From assembly GCF_001275385.1 (NCBI RefSeq), contig NZ_LGIW01000011.1, positions 124,001 through 188,000 on the forward strand: a stretch of DNA of 64,000 bases, in the 5' to 3' direction. This document shows, in pieces, positions 9,502-19,022 of this stretch. Within the stretch, counting starts at the first letter, position 1, and every line of letters starts with the position of its first letter. Position numbers and translations under genes: made by a program. This stretch comes from Exiguobacterium sp. BMC-KP (lineage in GTDB: Bacteria > Bacillota > Bacilli > Exiguobacteriales > Exiguobacteriaceae). The notes under the pieces were generated by a model, which searched no databases, was not told the origin of the DNA, and saw only the letters and a program-made list of their open reading frames with translations.

Positions 9502-11172
9502 ATGAGAGAAAGAACTCGCATTTTAATAGGGATGTTGCTAGCATGTCTCTACATTTCCCCGATGGTCTTACTTGGGGAACATGCTCATGTTCGTATTCAT
9601 GATAATTTAGATTCGAATATCGTTTGGTACAAAACATTGGTCGATACGAATAGTATTTATGCAAGCCTTCAAGCGACTGTTCCTGACTTATTAAGTGGGG
9701 TTGTCTCAAGAAATGCCTTTGTCAGCGAATTTACGGCTATCATTTGGCTGTATCAATGGTTCTCGCCGTTTACGGCATATGTAATCAGTCAAACACTGGT
9801 CCGAATCTTTGCTTTTTTAGGAATGTACCTATTGTTACGTGATTATGCGAAAGGTGTTATTCCTAAATCATATACTTTATGGGTGGCGGTTTTATTTTCT
9901 TGGACTCCATTCTGGCCATCAGGCATGCTCAGTACGCTTGGGATGCCGCTCTTATTGTGGGCGTACTGGAATATCTGGCGTGGCCGAAAGATAAAGTTGA
10001 GTGCGTTAATACTAATTTTGGTTCCATTCTATTCTAGCTTTGTGTTAGGAATCATTTTCTTTTTAGCAACGCTTGCCCTCTACCATGTGATGAAGGAAAT
10101 CCGCGAACGTAGTTTTCATAGTCGATTTTGGATCGCATATTGTTTTCAAGTCTTATTATATTTACTAATTGAATATCGATTGGTCTTCTCGATGTTGTGG
10201 GAGGAAGAACCTACCAGTCGAAATGACTTCGAGACGGGAAACAACGGCTTTTGGTCCAGTATCCGTTTGTTTTTTAAAAATTTGATGTTCGGTCATACAC
10301 ATGATCGGGCGGTTCAGTCGCCCATTATCCTACTAACACTCTTGATTGTCGGATTTTTAGTATTCCGTCAAAAAGATCATGCAGCAAAGCGAATTCGAAC
10401 TTTAATGTGGTTTGTTTTTGGTTTATCACTTTGGTATGCATTTTGGTTCTATGAGGGATGGAACCCGTTAAAGCAACAGGTCTCTCTCATCAGAACTTTC
10501 AATTTCTCCCGATTCCACTTTCTTCAACCGATGTTGTGGTATGCATTGTTTTACTTGATGCTCGATTGGTTATGGAGAACAGCTAAACTAAAATGGGTGA
10601 TTTGCCTGCTAATAGCCCAAACCTTTGTCTTGCTCGCATGGAATCCCGAGTTCCTTTATCGTCATCATCCATCCTATGAGGCATTTTATGCGACTTCTCA
10701 GTTCTCTGACATCAAACGGTTTATTGACCAACCTACAAAAGATTACCAGGTTGCCTCTATCGGAATGCACCCTGCGATCGCTCAGTACAATGGGATGCAG
10801 ACTGTGGATGGCTATGTGAACTTTTATCCGCTATGGTATAAAGCTTCCTTCCGAAAGGTGATTGCTGAAGAACTAAATAAAAGTGATCTATTGCAACGTT
10901 ATTTTGATACGTGGGGAAATCGAGTTTATTTGTTTTCTTCCGAGCTCGGTAAAGAATACGAATACACGAAGAAACACCAAGTTCCAATTCAACATTTGTC
11001 CATCAATACAGCACAGTTGAAGCAGATAGGTGCAACATATCTCTTATCTGCTGTACCAATCAAAAATGCTGCAGCGATTGGATTGCAGTACGAAAGAACG
11101 TTCGAAGATCAGCATTCCGCTTGGAAGATTCGGTTGTACCGTATTCAAGCTACTACAGAGAGCACGAAGTAA
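9502..11172 (+). CDS. DUF6044/YkoS-like polytopic membrane protein
   Basis: A 556-residue membrane protein with about 11-13 hydrophobic helices and a long extracytoplasmic C-terminal domain (from about residue 380). It resembles Bacillus YkoS, now DUF6044, which has the look of a GT-C type glycosyltransferase; an acidic loop after the first helix (HDNLDSNIVWYKTL) fits that fold. The order YkoS-like, GtrB-like, GtrA is a conserved surface-glycosylation arrangement, where a lipid-linked sugar is made inside, flipped and transferred outside. GGAGGGAG stands just before ATG 9502. It is the first gene of an operon ending at the terminator near 12526. Confidence 0.82.
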   Translation: MRERTRILIGMLLACLYISPMVLLGEHAHVRIHDNLDSNIVWYKTLVDTNSIYASLQATVPDLLSGVVSRNAFVSEFTAIIWLYQWFSPFTAYVISQTLVRIFAFLGMYLLLRDYAKGVIPKSYTLWVAVLFSWTPFWPSGMLSTLGMPLLLWAYWNIWRGRKIKLSALILILVPFYSSFVLGIIFFLATLALYHVMKEIRERSFHSRFWIAYCFQVLLYLLIEYRLVFSMLWEEEPTSRNDFETGNNGFWSSIRLFFKNLMFGHTHDRAVQSPIILLTLLIVGFLVFRQKDHAAKRIRTLMWFVFGLSLWYAFWFYEGWNPLKQQVSLIRTFNFSRFHFLQPMLWYALFYLMLDWLWRTAKLKWVICLLIAQTFVLLAWNPEFLYRHHPSYEAFYATSQFSDIKRFIDQPTKDYQVASIGMHPAIAQYNGMQTVDGYVNFYPLWYKASFRKVIAEELNKSDLLQRYFDTWGNRVYLFSSELGKEYEYTKKHQVPIQHLSINTAQLKQIGATYLLSAVPIKNAAAIGLQYERTFEDQHSAWKIRLYRIQATTESTK

Positions 11173-11196
11173 TTTCGTTCATGGAGGAGTAATGAT

Positions 11197-12153
11197 ATGA
11201 CAATGACGAAGACACCTACGCTAGGTGTAATAATTCCATGCTATAACGAGACGGAAGTATTACGCTTGACGGTCCGTACGATGCACCGTTTTTTAACAGA
11301 GTGGCGAGAAAGACACCTCATTTCTGAGGACTCCTTTGTCTTATTCGTAGATGATGGAAGTAAAGATGATACCTGGTCTCAAATCGAAGATGTCCATGCA
11401 CAGGATGGTCGGTTTAGAGGATTAAAATTAGCTCACAACGTTGGACATCAAAATGCTTTGTTCGCGGGTCTTGTCGAAGGACACACACATGCAGATTGTG
11501 TTGTGTCGATGGATGCAGACCTTCAAGATGACGTAAAAGTAATCGAGCAGTTCTTGGGTGAATTTGCGAAAGGGAATGATATAGTCTATGGCGTACGAGA
11601 AGATCGTCAGACCGATAGTTGGTTTAAACGGTCCACTGCTCAAGGTTTTTATCGCTTCATTGACTGGCTAGGTGTAGAAACCATTTTCAATCATGCAGAC
11701 TATCGTCTCATGAGCAAACGAGCCGTCGAAACGCTTTGTGCACATCCGGAACGTAATCTCTTTTTGCGAGGAATGGTGCCTTCCCTTGGTTTCCAAACAA
11801 CAGAAGTGACCTACACACGTCAAGCACGTCAAGCAGGGGAATCGAAATACCCATTACGGAAGATGATGGCTCTTGCATGGGACGGGGTAACCTCATTTAG
11901 TGTCCGCCCGATTAAGCTGTTATTTTTAGTCTCACTGTTTATGCTCTTCGTCTCGGTCGGATTTGTTGGGTATGCCCTTTATCGCAGATATGAAGGAGAG
12001 GCAATGGATGGATGGACGTCATTAATGATGTCCATCTGGTTCATCGGGGGACTTCAGTTACTCGGGATCGGACTGATAGGTGAATATATCGGTAAAATCT
12101 ATCAGGAAGTCAAGCGGCGTCCTCGTTATGTCGTCGAGAAAAAACGAGAATGA
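11197..12153 (+). CDS. GtrB/DPM1-like family 2 glycosyltransferase
   Basis: A 318-residue protein with an N-terminal GT-A domain (VIIPCYNE, FVDDGSKDDT, DADLQDD as the metal-binding DxD, then a QAGESKYPL motif) and two C-terminal transmembrane helices. This is the dolichol-phosphate mannose synthase/GtrB/YkoT pattern: it should transfer a sugar from a nucleotide sugar to undecaprenyl phosphate on the inner face of the membrane. GGAGGAG precedes ATG 11197, 24 nt after the YkoS-like gene. Its TGA overlaps the ATG of the gtrA-like gene, indicating translational coupling. Confidence 0.92.
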   Translation: MTMTKTPTLGVIIPCYNETEVLRLTVRTMHRFLTEWRERHLISEDSFVLFVDDGSKDDTWSQIEDVHAQDGRFRGLKLAHNVGHQNALFAGLVEGHTHADCVVSMDADLQDDVKVIEQFLGEFAKGNDIVYGVREDRQTDSWFKRSTAQGFYRFIDWLGVETIFNHADYRLMSKRAVETLCAHPERNLFLRGMVPSLGFQTTEVTYTRQARQAGESKYPLRKMMALAWDGVTSFSVRPIKLLFLVSLFMLFVSVGFVGYALYRRYEGEAMDGWTSLMMSIWFIGGLQLLGIGLIGEYIGKIYQEVKRRPRYVVEKKRE

Positions 12154-12527
12154 TGACCTTCCTTCGTTTCTTATTAGTAGGAATCCTCAATACGTTGGTT
12201 GGTCTGACGTTGACATTGTTTTGTTTTCATGTCTTGCATACTGGTTATTGGGGAGCGACGGCCATTGGGAATGCATGTGGTGTTTGGATCAGCTACATGC
12301 TCAATCGCCGTTTCACCTTTCGCCAAGAGGCAGGAGGGTTGTCCTATTGGATCCGTTTTTTAATCGTCGTTTCCATCAGCTACCTCATTGCCTATCGTTT
12401 TAGTCTATGGGGAGTCCATTACCTTTTACCAAATCTACAAGAGACTGGCGCAATTCTAATCGGGATGGTCATCTATACGGGATTAAATTATCTTGGTCAG
12501 TCTTATTGGGTATTTCGCAAATCGTAA
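12150..12527 (+). CDS. GtrA-family lipid-linked sugar flippase
   Basis: A 125-residue protein with four transmembrane helices and the GtrA signature: an N-terminal FLLVGILNTLVGLTLTLF, a SYMLNRRFTF segment between helices, and a C-terminal YTGLNYLGQSYWVFR. GtrA proteins move undecaprenyl-phosphate sugars made by GtrB across the membrane. It starts at ATG 12150, overlapping the glycosyltransferase stop by 4 nt, and ends the operon at a strong terminator. Confidence 0.92.
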   Translation: MMTFLRFLLVGILNTLVGLTLTLFCFHVLHTGYWGATAIGNACGVWISYMLNRRFTFRQEAGGLSYWIRFLIVVSISYLIAYRFSLWGVHYLLPNLQETGAILIGMVIYTGLNYLGQSYWVFRKS

Positions 12528-12563
12528 AAAAACAAGCTATCTAAATAGGTGGCTTGTTTTTTT
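12526..12563 (+). terminator. Rho-independent terminator of the glycosylation operon
   Basis: Arms AAAAAAACAAGC and GCTTGTTTTTTT pair with additional base pairs near the loop and end in a T run. Confidence 0.85.
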
Positions 12564-12799
12564 ATATCTAAATTGCTCTTGAGAAAGAGTAGTAGCAGAT
12601 TAAAAGGCTGATAAATCAATTTGTAATATTGTTACATTCATTCAATTTTCTTCTTAAAATTAAGATATTTATTTTGTCTGGACATCCTACATATTCTATA
12701 ATAAAAAAAGTTGTAAAACTGTATTATATCGAAAAGAATGATTTGTTATATGCCGACAGATATGGTTCATTGTAGAGCGCAAGGAGGACTCTTATATTT

Positions 12800-13237
12800 A
12801 TGAGAATAAACGTATCGACCGATTATGCCATCCGTACACTGTTGTTTGCTGGGACACACCCTTCACGATTAGTGACAGTGAAAGAAGTAGCAGAGGCTCA
12901 ACGCATCTCGGAAAATCATCTAATGAAAATTGTTTGGATCTTGAGTAAGCTAGACCTTCTTCGCACTGTTCGTGGAAGGGGAGGTGGATTTAAGTTAGCA
13001 AAACCAGCTACTCAAATTAAAGTGAGCGAAGTCGTTTTACAATTTGAAAAGATGACGCATTCCACAGATGCAGAACGTAGCTATATAGGTGGATATGCCA
13101 TCCCTTACGTGATGGATAAAGCCTATTCCTTATTCATTGACTCCCTCCATTCCACTACATTGAATGATTTATTGATAATTGAGTCGCAAAAGAACAATAA
13201 AAATGATGTGTATGAGAAATCTAGGTCACGGACTTAA
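12800..13237 (+). CDS. Rrf2-family transcriptional regulator
   Basis: A 145-residue protein with the Rrf2 winged helix: MRINVSTDYAIRTLLFAG, then ENHLMKIVWILSKLDLLRTVRGRGGGFKL, of the NsrR branch. NsrR proteins bind an Fe-S cluster through three cysteines in the loop before the dimerisation helix. Here that loop (RSYIGGYAIPYVMDKA) has no cysteine, so the protein probably senses something else or acts cluster-free. AGGAGG is present before ATG 12800. It ends before a terminator at 13385 and could control the downstream MFS gene or itself. The broken Rrf2 at 7657-8083 is also cysteine-free. Confidence 0.87.
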   Translation: MRINVSTDYAIRTLLFAGTHPSRLVTVKEVAEAQRISENHLMKIVWILSKLDLLRTVRGRGGGFKLAKPATQIKVSEVVLQFEKMTHSTDAERSYIGGYAIPYVMDKAYSLFIDSLHSTTLNDLLIIESQKNNKNDVYEKSRSRT

Positions 13238-13384
13238 CTTCCATATAAGCCATATAAACGAATCTCTGCTTCTACTTGTAGGAGTTAATTACGGCTAAGA
13301 AAAGATAAGTGATTTTTATTTAATCGAGTTAGTCTGTAGTTGTTTCTGATCGATAAAGTAAAAAGTCGACGTGTTTAAAATAAT

Positions 13385-13426
13385 AAAGAGCAGTCCTCGT
13401 CATATAAAGACAGGGACTGCTTTTTA
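13385..13426 (+). terminator. Rho-independent terminator
   Basis: AGCAGTCC pairs with GGACTGCT around a 17-nt loop and is followed by TTTTTA. Confidence 0.7.
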
Positions 13427-13504
13427 TTGGTCAGTTATATAACAAAGAAACTCTAAAATTCTTAAAAAATAGGAAGAAACAAAAAAGCGATAGTTAAAAA
13501 TAAA

Positions 13505-13540
13505 GTACCTCAAAACAAACATACGTTCGTTTTAAGGTAC
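13505..13540 (+). promoter_or_regulatory. 36-bp imperfect palindrome, candidate operator of the MFS gene
   Basis: GTACCT at the left end and AGGTAC at the right end enclose AAAAC-AAAC paired with GTTC-GTTTT. It lies about 150 nt before the MFS start and is followed by a shorter palindrome (ACAAAGGTTTGT, 13548-13559) and a TATAAT at 13583. The position suggests a binding site for a TetR- or MarR-type repressor; no such gene is adjacent, so this is inference. Confidence 0.4.
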
Positions 13541-13686
13541 AATTTAAACAAAGGTTTGTCTACTCAATTTTCATAATATTAGTATAATCCACATTAAAAG
13601 ATAAGTCTATATCTTATTAATCATCTTCTCTATAGTAAAACTACAAAAGGAAGACGCTATTCCTTATTTATTTGAGAGGAGTTATT

Positions 13687-14922
13687 ATGAACAAAATTTA
13701 TTGGAATTCGAATGTGAAAGTCAGACTGGTAGGAGAAGGATTATTTAATTTATTATTTTGGATGTACTTTCCTTTTTTGACGGTCTACTTTGGTCAAAAA
13801 CTTGGCTTACAGACTGCTGGACTAATAATGGTACTACCGCCCTTACTAAGTATCATCGGAAGTTTAATAGGAGGAGGTGTTGCGGATACGTTAGGGAGGC
13901 GTCCTGTCATGCTGATCGGAACATTTTTGCAAATGAGTATGTTCATTCTATTTGCCGTCTCCTCCTCTCCTTGGATCGATTATGTTGCATTTATCGGAAT
14001 TGGGATAGGGGCAGCATTTTATCGGCCCGCAAGTTCAGCGATGGTAGCGGACACGGTACCAAAGGATGAATTGCGACAGGTGTACGCGACATTTATGACT
14101 GTGAACAATATAGGTGCCGTTTTAGGACCTATTATCGGGGCAGTCTTTTTTTTTCAATATCGTCAACTGTTGTTATGGACCTGTGCAACGGTTCTGTTCC
14201 TTTACTTCATCACGATCTATTTTATCGTCAGTGAAACCTTACCTGATCGTTCCAAGCCAAAAGATGTCACAATCCCACTTAAATCTGCCTTTCAATCTAA
14301 ATGGTCTGGTTATCGATTTATTCTCAAAGATCGTATTTTTCTGATATACGTGATTGCGGGAATTTGTTCGCTCTTCCCAGTGATGCAACTCGATCTCTAC
14401 TTACCAGTCTATGTGATAGAGAATGTACCTACACAACCTCTTGTACCATACCTGATGGATTCATTTCAGCTCACGAGCCAATCCATTTTTGGGTGGTTGG
14501 TAGGCTTTAATGGTCTTTTGTTTGTCATCTTGATTCTTCCCGTAACGAATCGACTCAAACATTGGTCAGAAAAACGTCTCTTTGTCATGTCGACGCTACT
14601 TGCAGGAGGAGGTACGTTTTTAGTCGGATGGAATAACAACATCTGGTTTCTGTTTGGCTGTACGCTCATCTTCACGTTAGGTGAGATCATGCGTACACCT
14701 GTCACACAAAGTTTCATCGGTCATTATGCTCCTGAAGAGGCAAGAGGTCAGTATCTAGCTGCTGATAGTCTTCAAAACACACTTGGTAAGTCGCTGGCTC
14801 CTCTCGCCATCTACGCATCAGGATGGATTGCACCTCTCGGTATCTTCACTATCATTCTCCTTTTCGCTATCATTGGTGCATGTCTATATCTGCAATTATT
14901 TAGACTGTATTCTTCCGCCTGA
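13687..14922 (+). CDS. MFS family exporter
   Basis: A 411-residue protein with 12 predicted transmembrane helices and the major facilitator signature GGVADTLGRRPVMLIG between helices 2 and 3. Helix 5 carries NNIGAVLGPIIGAVFF, like the antiporter motif C of drug exporters, so proton-driven efflux of a small compound is the best guess. ATG 13687 has GAGAGGAG 5-7 nt upstream; the frame also starts at TTG 13672 but that has no site. The promoter region carries a palindromic candidate operator. No terminator is evident before the next gene at 15173. Confidence 0.87.
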   Translation: MNKIYWNSNVKVRLVGEGLFNLLFWMYFPFLTVYFGQKLGLQTAGLIMVLPPLLSIIGSLIGGGVADTLGRRPVMLIGTFLQMSMFILFAVSSSPWIDYVAFIGIGIGAAFYRPASSAMVADTVPKDELRQVYATFMTVNNIGAVLGPIIGAVFFFQYRQLLLWTCATVLFLYFITIYFIVSETLPDRSKPKDVTIPLKSAFQSKWSGYRFILKDRIFLIYVIAGICSLFPVMQLDLYLPVYVIENVPTQPLVPYLMDSFQLTSQSIFGWLVGFNGLLFVILILPVTNRLKHWSEKRLFVMSTLLAGGGTFLVGWNNNIWFLFGCTLIFTLGEIMRTPVTQSFIGHYAPEEARGQYLAADSLQNTLGKSLAPLAIYASGWIAPLGIFTIILLFAIIGACLYLQLFRLYSSA

Positions 14923-15172
14923 AGATCAGGGTGATAGTATGATTAAAACGTTACTACAATTAATAGTGAGAATAGGATTTGGAATTTAAAATACTTCAAT
15001 AGTTATCGGTTTGATAAGGGAAATATACAATTATCGCAGGATCCTTATAACGACAATGAAATAATTTATCTTAAAAAGAAAAAGACACCGTTCTTTGAAC
15101 TCCCATTCAAATTCCAATAAAATACGACGATATAAGAGGCGAGGTTTAACTGGAAATGAAGGGGAGAAATAA

Positions 15173-16465
15173 ATGAAATGGTTTAAAACAGCAAAAGTAG
15201 TAACCTTTGATGCGTTAATTGAAGCTGAAGCTACGCATGCCATCCTGAAAGTACCGAGTTCTTTGGAAGAACAGCTTCACTTAATTGATCTAACCATCCT
15301 CGATTTACAAATGGTACGTGTTATTTATACGGATGTAGCTCATTGGATGCCTAGTATGGTCGATGCGTTCTATGAAGAGCTGATTCGGATTCCTTCTTTA
15401 CGTCGTTTGATTGAGCATCATTCGACTCTCGAACGATTAAAAGGAACGCTCTCTCGACACATTCTTCAAATGTTTGAAGGAAAAGTGACGATGGAATACA
15501 TAGAAGCTCGTCGTCGGATCGCAGATCGCCATGTACAGATTGGTCTACAGACTAAATGGTATGTTGCTGCTTTCCAAAAAGTATGGAATGTGCTAAGCGA
15601 TAAAATTGAAAATAGTGACTGGCCAGAAGCTGAGCGTATTCGTATTATGCGTTCTGCGAGTAAACTGTTCAATCTAGAACAGCAAATCGTCATGACGATG
15701 TATGAAGGGCAAGTTGAAGAAGAGCGACAAGCAATTGAATTAGCAAAGCGTCAAGTTGGTGAGGGTGTTCAACGATCAATTGAGGGATTAGCGGCGATGA
15801 GTGAAGAATCGTCAGCGAATTTTCAAGAAATCGAGCAGCATGCGAAACGCGTCTCACTGACAACCGACACAATTTCAGATCGTTTAACAAAAGCAGTTGT
15901 GGAGGCAGAAGATGGAGTGACATTGGTCGAAGAAAAAACGCATCATTTTCAAGATGTTGTTCATGACCTGACACAGACAACCGAACAGGTCGCAGAGCTA
16001 TCTCGGCTATCCGAAGAAATCGAACAAATTGCTGGGATGGTAACGACGATTTCGGACCAAACAAATTTACTGAGCTTGAACGCTTCAATTGAAGCTGCGC
16101 GCGCAGGTGAGATGGGAAGAGGATTCACGGTCGTTGCTCAGGAGGTACGAAAGTTGGCAGAAGAAAGTAAACAATCAGCAGCAGAGACATCACGTATCGC
16201 ACAGGAAATCACACAAAAAATGCTGGTTGTGTCGAAACGAATGGGGGAGACAGAAAGCGCAGTCGTTCAGACGACGACTGAAATGCAAGAAATAGTCCAC
16301 GTATTCTCTAGAATCTCCGAACAGACAGAAGTTGTCTCACGACAAGTACGCGAGTTATCGTCAGATACAAGTGATGTCGCCGGAACAATCGAAGGGATGC
16401 GCCGCATCGCCGATTCAATTGCCGAAACAGCAGACAATTTACAAGAAGTCGCAGCTTCGATATAA
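15173..16465 (+). CDS. hemAT: HemAT-like globin-coupled aerotaxis receptor
   Basis: A 430-residue soluble chemoreceptor. Residues about 35-190 form a sensor globin; the likely haem-binding proximal histidine is in ADRHVQIGL near residue 119. Residues about 210-430 form the methyl-accepting signalling domain, with the CheA/CheW-contact tip [16 protein letters not shown] and [13 protein letters not shown] near residue 302. There are no membrane segments. It should bind oxygen and signal to CheA for aerotaxis, as Bacillus HemAT does. GGGGAG lies 6 nt before the ATG. It stands alone, and the IS150-type element inserted 22 nt after its stop. Confidence 0.92.
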   Translation: MKWFKTAKVVTFDALIEAEATHAILKVPSSLEEQLHLIDLTILDLQMVRVIYTDVAHWMPSMVDAFYEELIRIPSLRRLIEHHSTLERLKGTLSRHILQMFEGKVTMEYIEARRRIADRHVQIGLQTKWYVAAFQKVWNVLSDKIENSDWPEAERIRIMRSASKLFNLEQQIVMTMYEGQVEEERQAIELAKRQVGEGVQRSIEGLAAMSEESSANFQEIEQHAKRVSLTTDTISDRLTKAVVEAEDGVTLVEEKTHHFQDVVHDLTQTTEQVAELSRLSEEIEQIAGMVTTISDQTNLLSLNASIEAARAGEMGRGFTVVAQEVRKLAEESKQSAAETSRIAQEITQKMLVVSKRMGETESAVVQTTTEMQEIVHVFSRISEQTEVVSRQVRELSSDTSDVAGTIEGMRRIADSIAETADNLQEVAASI

Positions 16466-16524
16466 GATCAACATCCCCTAGTATTTATGAACTGAACCAA
16501 AAAAGTTAGACAATAAATAATTTG

Positions 16525-17396
16525 TCAGGCGACCTTGAGGACCTGAGTCCGGTATTCCACTGGGCTCAGGTTTTTTAGTCGTCCCTTGATACGACGATGG
16601 TTATAGTACTCGATGTAACGCTCGAGCTCACATTTGAAGTGGTCCATGTCATCGAACTCCTTGAGATACAGGAGCTCTGACTTGAGCACAGCGAAGAAGC
16701 TTTCGATGGCTGCGTTGTCGAGGCAGTTGCCCTTACGGGACATGCTTTGCGTAATGCCGTGCTCGTGAAGCGTACCGACGAACGCTCGATATTGATAATG
16801 CCACCCTTGGTCGGAATGCAGAATCGGTCGGGCTTTCCCGTCGAGCTTCCCGATTGCCTGATCCAACATTTCACCAACGAATTGATAGGTAGGGCGGTCC
16901 GATAGGGTATAAGCAATGATCTCACGGTTTCCCAAGTCCATCATCGGCGAGAGGTAGAGCTTCTCCCCGAACAGGTGAAACTCAGTGACGTCAGTCACCC
17001 ATTTCTGGTTCAGGCCGGTGGCCTTGAAGTCACGTTGGAGAAGATTCGGTGCGACCTTTCCGACCCGTCCTTTATAGGAGCGGTATCGCTTCATACGGAC
17101 GAGACATTTGAGACCGAGCTCATTCATTAGACGGCGTACGGTCTTCGGTCTTGCCGGAAGCCTTGGCGTTCGAGAAGTGCGTGGATGCGACGATAGCCAC
17201 ATCGTCCCTTGTGTTCGTGGAAGAGGGTATGGATAGCTGTCTTCACCTTCGCATACTTGTCCTCACCCGTCAGGCGCGTCCGCCAATAGTAATAGACGCT
17301 TCGTGCCATACCGAGCACGCGAAGGAGTCCCGGAACGGGATAGACTGACCGCAATTCGTCGATTACTTGTGCCTTGATCTGGTTCGTCGCGCATTC
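16525..17396 (-). pseudogene. IS3-family transposase OrfB, frameshifted
   Basis: The N-terminal part (to 17127) reads [20 protein letters not shown] and [17 protein letters not shown], then loses frame; the remainder is open one register away from about 17160 ([14 protein letters not shown]) to TAG-type closure at 16525. The rve core is otherwise complete: [17 protein letters not shown] and [13 protein letters not shown] supply the D, D and E. A small deletion at the join explains the break. OrfB would be made as an OrfAB fusion by -1 slippage at the A7 run in orfA. Confidence 0.8.
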
Positions 17397-17872
17397 TCTT
17401 CTTGAACCAAGGCTTTCAATTTTTTTAACGCAGCGTTCTCCATCTCGAGATACTCGATCCGCTCTTTAAGCTTCTCGACTTCTGTCATTTCTTCAAATTC
17501 CTTCTTCTTGCGTCTCGCCATCGGGGCACGTCCTTTCGGTCTGGCGACCAGACCTGCGGTCCCTTCCCGTTCATACGTTGATCGCCATCTCGAGATCGTC
17601 CCTGGGGAGGAAATTCGGTACTTTACGGCCGCTTCTATATTGGACAGCCTGTTAATCACCATGTCATTTAATACCTCCAGTTTAAATGCCAGCGAGTGGC
17701 TTGTATAGGAAGGATCGAAGATCGTTTCCCCCCAACGCTCATAGAGACGCAACCACTCACGGATCAGTTCACGTGCTATCCCGAATTCTATCGCTACACC
17801 TCGGTATCCGTCTCGTCCTGTCAGATAACGCTCAGCGACCTGGACTTTAAACGCCTTTGTATATTTGATCAT
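17363..17872 (-). CDS. IS3-family transposase OrfA (helix-turn-helix protein)
   Basis: A 169-residue OrfA of the IS150 group, with two HTH segments ([19 protein letters not shown], then [16 protein letters not shown]) and a C-terminal leucine-zipper-like coiled coil ([25 protein letters not shown]). ATG 17872 is preferred; the frame also opens at GTG 17881 in the terminal hairpin. Seven A residues at 17426-17420 in the coiled-coil codons give the classical -1 frameshift site leading into the orfB frame. Confidence 0.85.
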   Translation of the reverse strand: MIKYTKAFKVQVAERYLTGRDGYRGVAIEFGIARELIREWLRLYERWGETIFDPSYTSHSLAFKLEVLNDMVINRLSNIEAAVKYRISSPGTISRWRSTYEREGTAGLVARPKGRAPMARRKKKEFEEMTEVEKLKERIEYLEMENAALKKLKALVQEENARRTRSRHK

Positions 17873-17880
17873 AAAAAACA

Positions 17881-17920
17881 CCCCATAAAAGTTGGATTTT
17901 TATGTCCAACTTTTATGGGG
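17881..17920. repeat. Perfect hairpin inside the right end of the IS150-type element
   Basis: A 16-bp perfect stem (CCCCATAAAAGTTGGA and its complement) with an 8-nt loop repeats the terminal inverted-repeat sequence in reverse just inside the end. Such terminal structures can block incoming transcription or translation; that role is inference. Confidence 0.65.
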
Positions 17921-17965
17921 TAGTTCATTATTGAAATGTGGGTGCTTTAGTGTTAATTTACGATT

Positions 17966-18949
17966 TTACAAAGTCCATTCTAACAATAAACCAGCTTGAG
18001 TCAGTCCGCCCCCAAATCCATATAAGAGGATACGGTCACCCGACTTGATCTTTCCTTCTTTAATTCCTTTGTCTAATGATAAAGGAATGGTTGCAGAAGA
18101 AGTATTTCCGTAGTCGACCAAGCTATACAGAGTTTGCTCCAAAGGAAATCCGCTTTTTCCACAGATCGAATCAATCATTCTGAGATTAGCACTATGCGGT
18201 ATAAACCAATCGACTTGCTCTAAGGAAGTCGCCCCTTTTTCGACAATTTGTTTCATTCCTTTAGGCACGGTACTGACTGCCCACTTGTAAACTTCTCTAC
18301 CGTTTTGAACAATCTTTTTACTGTCTACTATTTCGTCTTTAAATATTTGATCGGAGAGATTAGAACAATATAAGCTCTTTGCTTTTTCTCCTTCAGAAAT
18401 GAGATGTGAAGAAATAAAACTTGAATGGTTTTCGTCGAATTCGACCAGTGCTGCTCCACCACCATCACCAAATAAAATACAGGTATTACGATCAGTATAA
18501 TCAGTGACTTTAGAAAGCGTTTCAGCACCAATAACGAGTACCTTCTTATGCAATCCAGAGCTGATTAAAGCATTTGCCATATGTAATCCATACGCAAAAC
18601 CAGCGCATGCAGCATTTAAGTCAATGGCACCCGCATGTAATATACCTAATTTTGCTTGAACAAGGGAAGCGACACTTGGCGTTTTAAAATCAGGTGTCAG
18701 GGTGCAGACGATAATCATATCTACATCTTCTATCGACTTCTTGTAGCGCTCTTTCAGATTTAGTACAGCTTGATAAGCAATATCACTTGTATACTCATCT
18801 TTATTCGCTATTCTTCTCTCTTTAATACCGGTGCGTTGTACAATCCATTCATCATTTGTTTCTACCATACTTTCTAAATCCATATTGGTTAATTTGTTTT
18901 TTGGGACGTAGGAACCAATTGCAGTGATCTGAGCTTTAGAAACAACCAT
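17966..18949 (-). CDS. fabH: Beta-ketoacyl-ACP synthase III
   Basis: A 327-residue FabH. The catalytic triad is visible: Cys in NAACAGF (residue 115), His in FIPHSAN (252) and Asn in DYGNTSSAT (282). It should condense acyl-CoA primers with malonyl-ACP to start fatty acid synthesis. ATG 18949 has GAGGAG 8 nt upstream; GTG 18958 in the same frame has no spacing for a site. A FapR-like operator lies at 19006-19022. A decayed fabF is found 500 nt away in the opposite orientation, and no other fab genes are nearby, so this is probably an extra, FabHB-like copy. Confidence 0.93.
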   Translation of the reverse strand: MVVSKAQITAIGSYVPKNKLTNMDLESMVETNDEWIVQRTGIKERRIANKDEYTSDIAYQAVLNLKERYKKSIEDVDMIIVCTLTPDFKTPSVASLVQAKLGILHAGAIDLNAACAGFAYGLHMANALISSGLHKKVLVIGAETLSKVTDYTDRNTCILFGDGGGAALVEFDENHSSFISSHLISEGEKAKSLYCSNLSDQIFKDEIVDSKKIVQNGREVYKWAVSTVPKGMKQIVEKGATSLEQVDWFIPHSANLRMIDSICGKSGFPLEQTLYSLVDYGNTSSATIPLSLDKGIKEGKIKSGDRILLYGFGGGLTQAGLLLEWTL

Positions 18950-19005
18950 TTTATTCACTCCTCGATACGATAATGTACTCTCGATTGCTATATTATTACT
19001 AGTTC

Positions 19006-19022
19006 CTAGTATTAGATACTAA
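19006..19022 (-). promoter_or_regulatory. FapR-type operator upstream of fabH
   Basis: On the minus strand the sequence reads TTAGTATCTAATACTAG, a 17-bp near-palindrome that matches the known FapR half-sites TTAGTA and TACTAA. It lies about 57 nt before the fabH start, where it could overlap the promoter. FapR represses fatty acid and phospholipid genes and is released by malonyl-CoA. Confidence 0.65.

Larger units (their letters stand above)
16488..17927 (-). mobile_element. IS3-family (IS150-type) insertion sequence with disrupted orfB
   Basis: A 1440-bp element bounded by related inverted repeats that begin TGAACT and contain AAAAGTTRGACA about 14 nt in. A 3-bp duplication TTA flanks it (16485-16487 and 17928-17930), as expected for IS150-type elements. 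orfA is complete and has an A7 frameshift signal at 17420-17426; orfB has a frameshift near 17130-17160, so the element is probably inactive. Confidence 0.88.

Noticed and set aside
14939..14989. 16-codon frame after the MFS gene (MIKTLLQLIVRIGFGI)
   Set aside because: Looks like a tiny hydrophobic peptide but has no ribosome binding site and is too short to support.
16525..17202. Intact 225-residue transposase
   Set aside because: The first residues ([15 protein letters not shown]) are out-of-frame translation; alignment with the upstream frame shows a broken OrfB instead.
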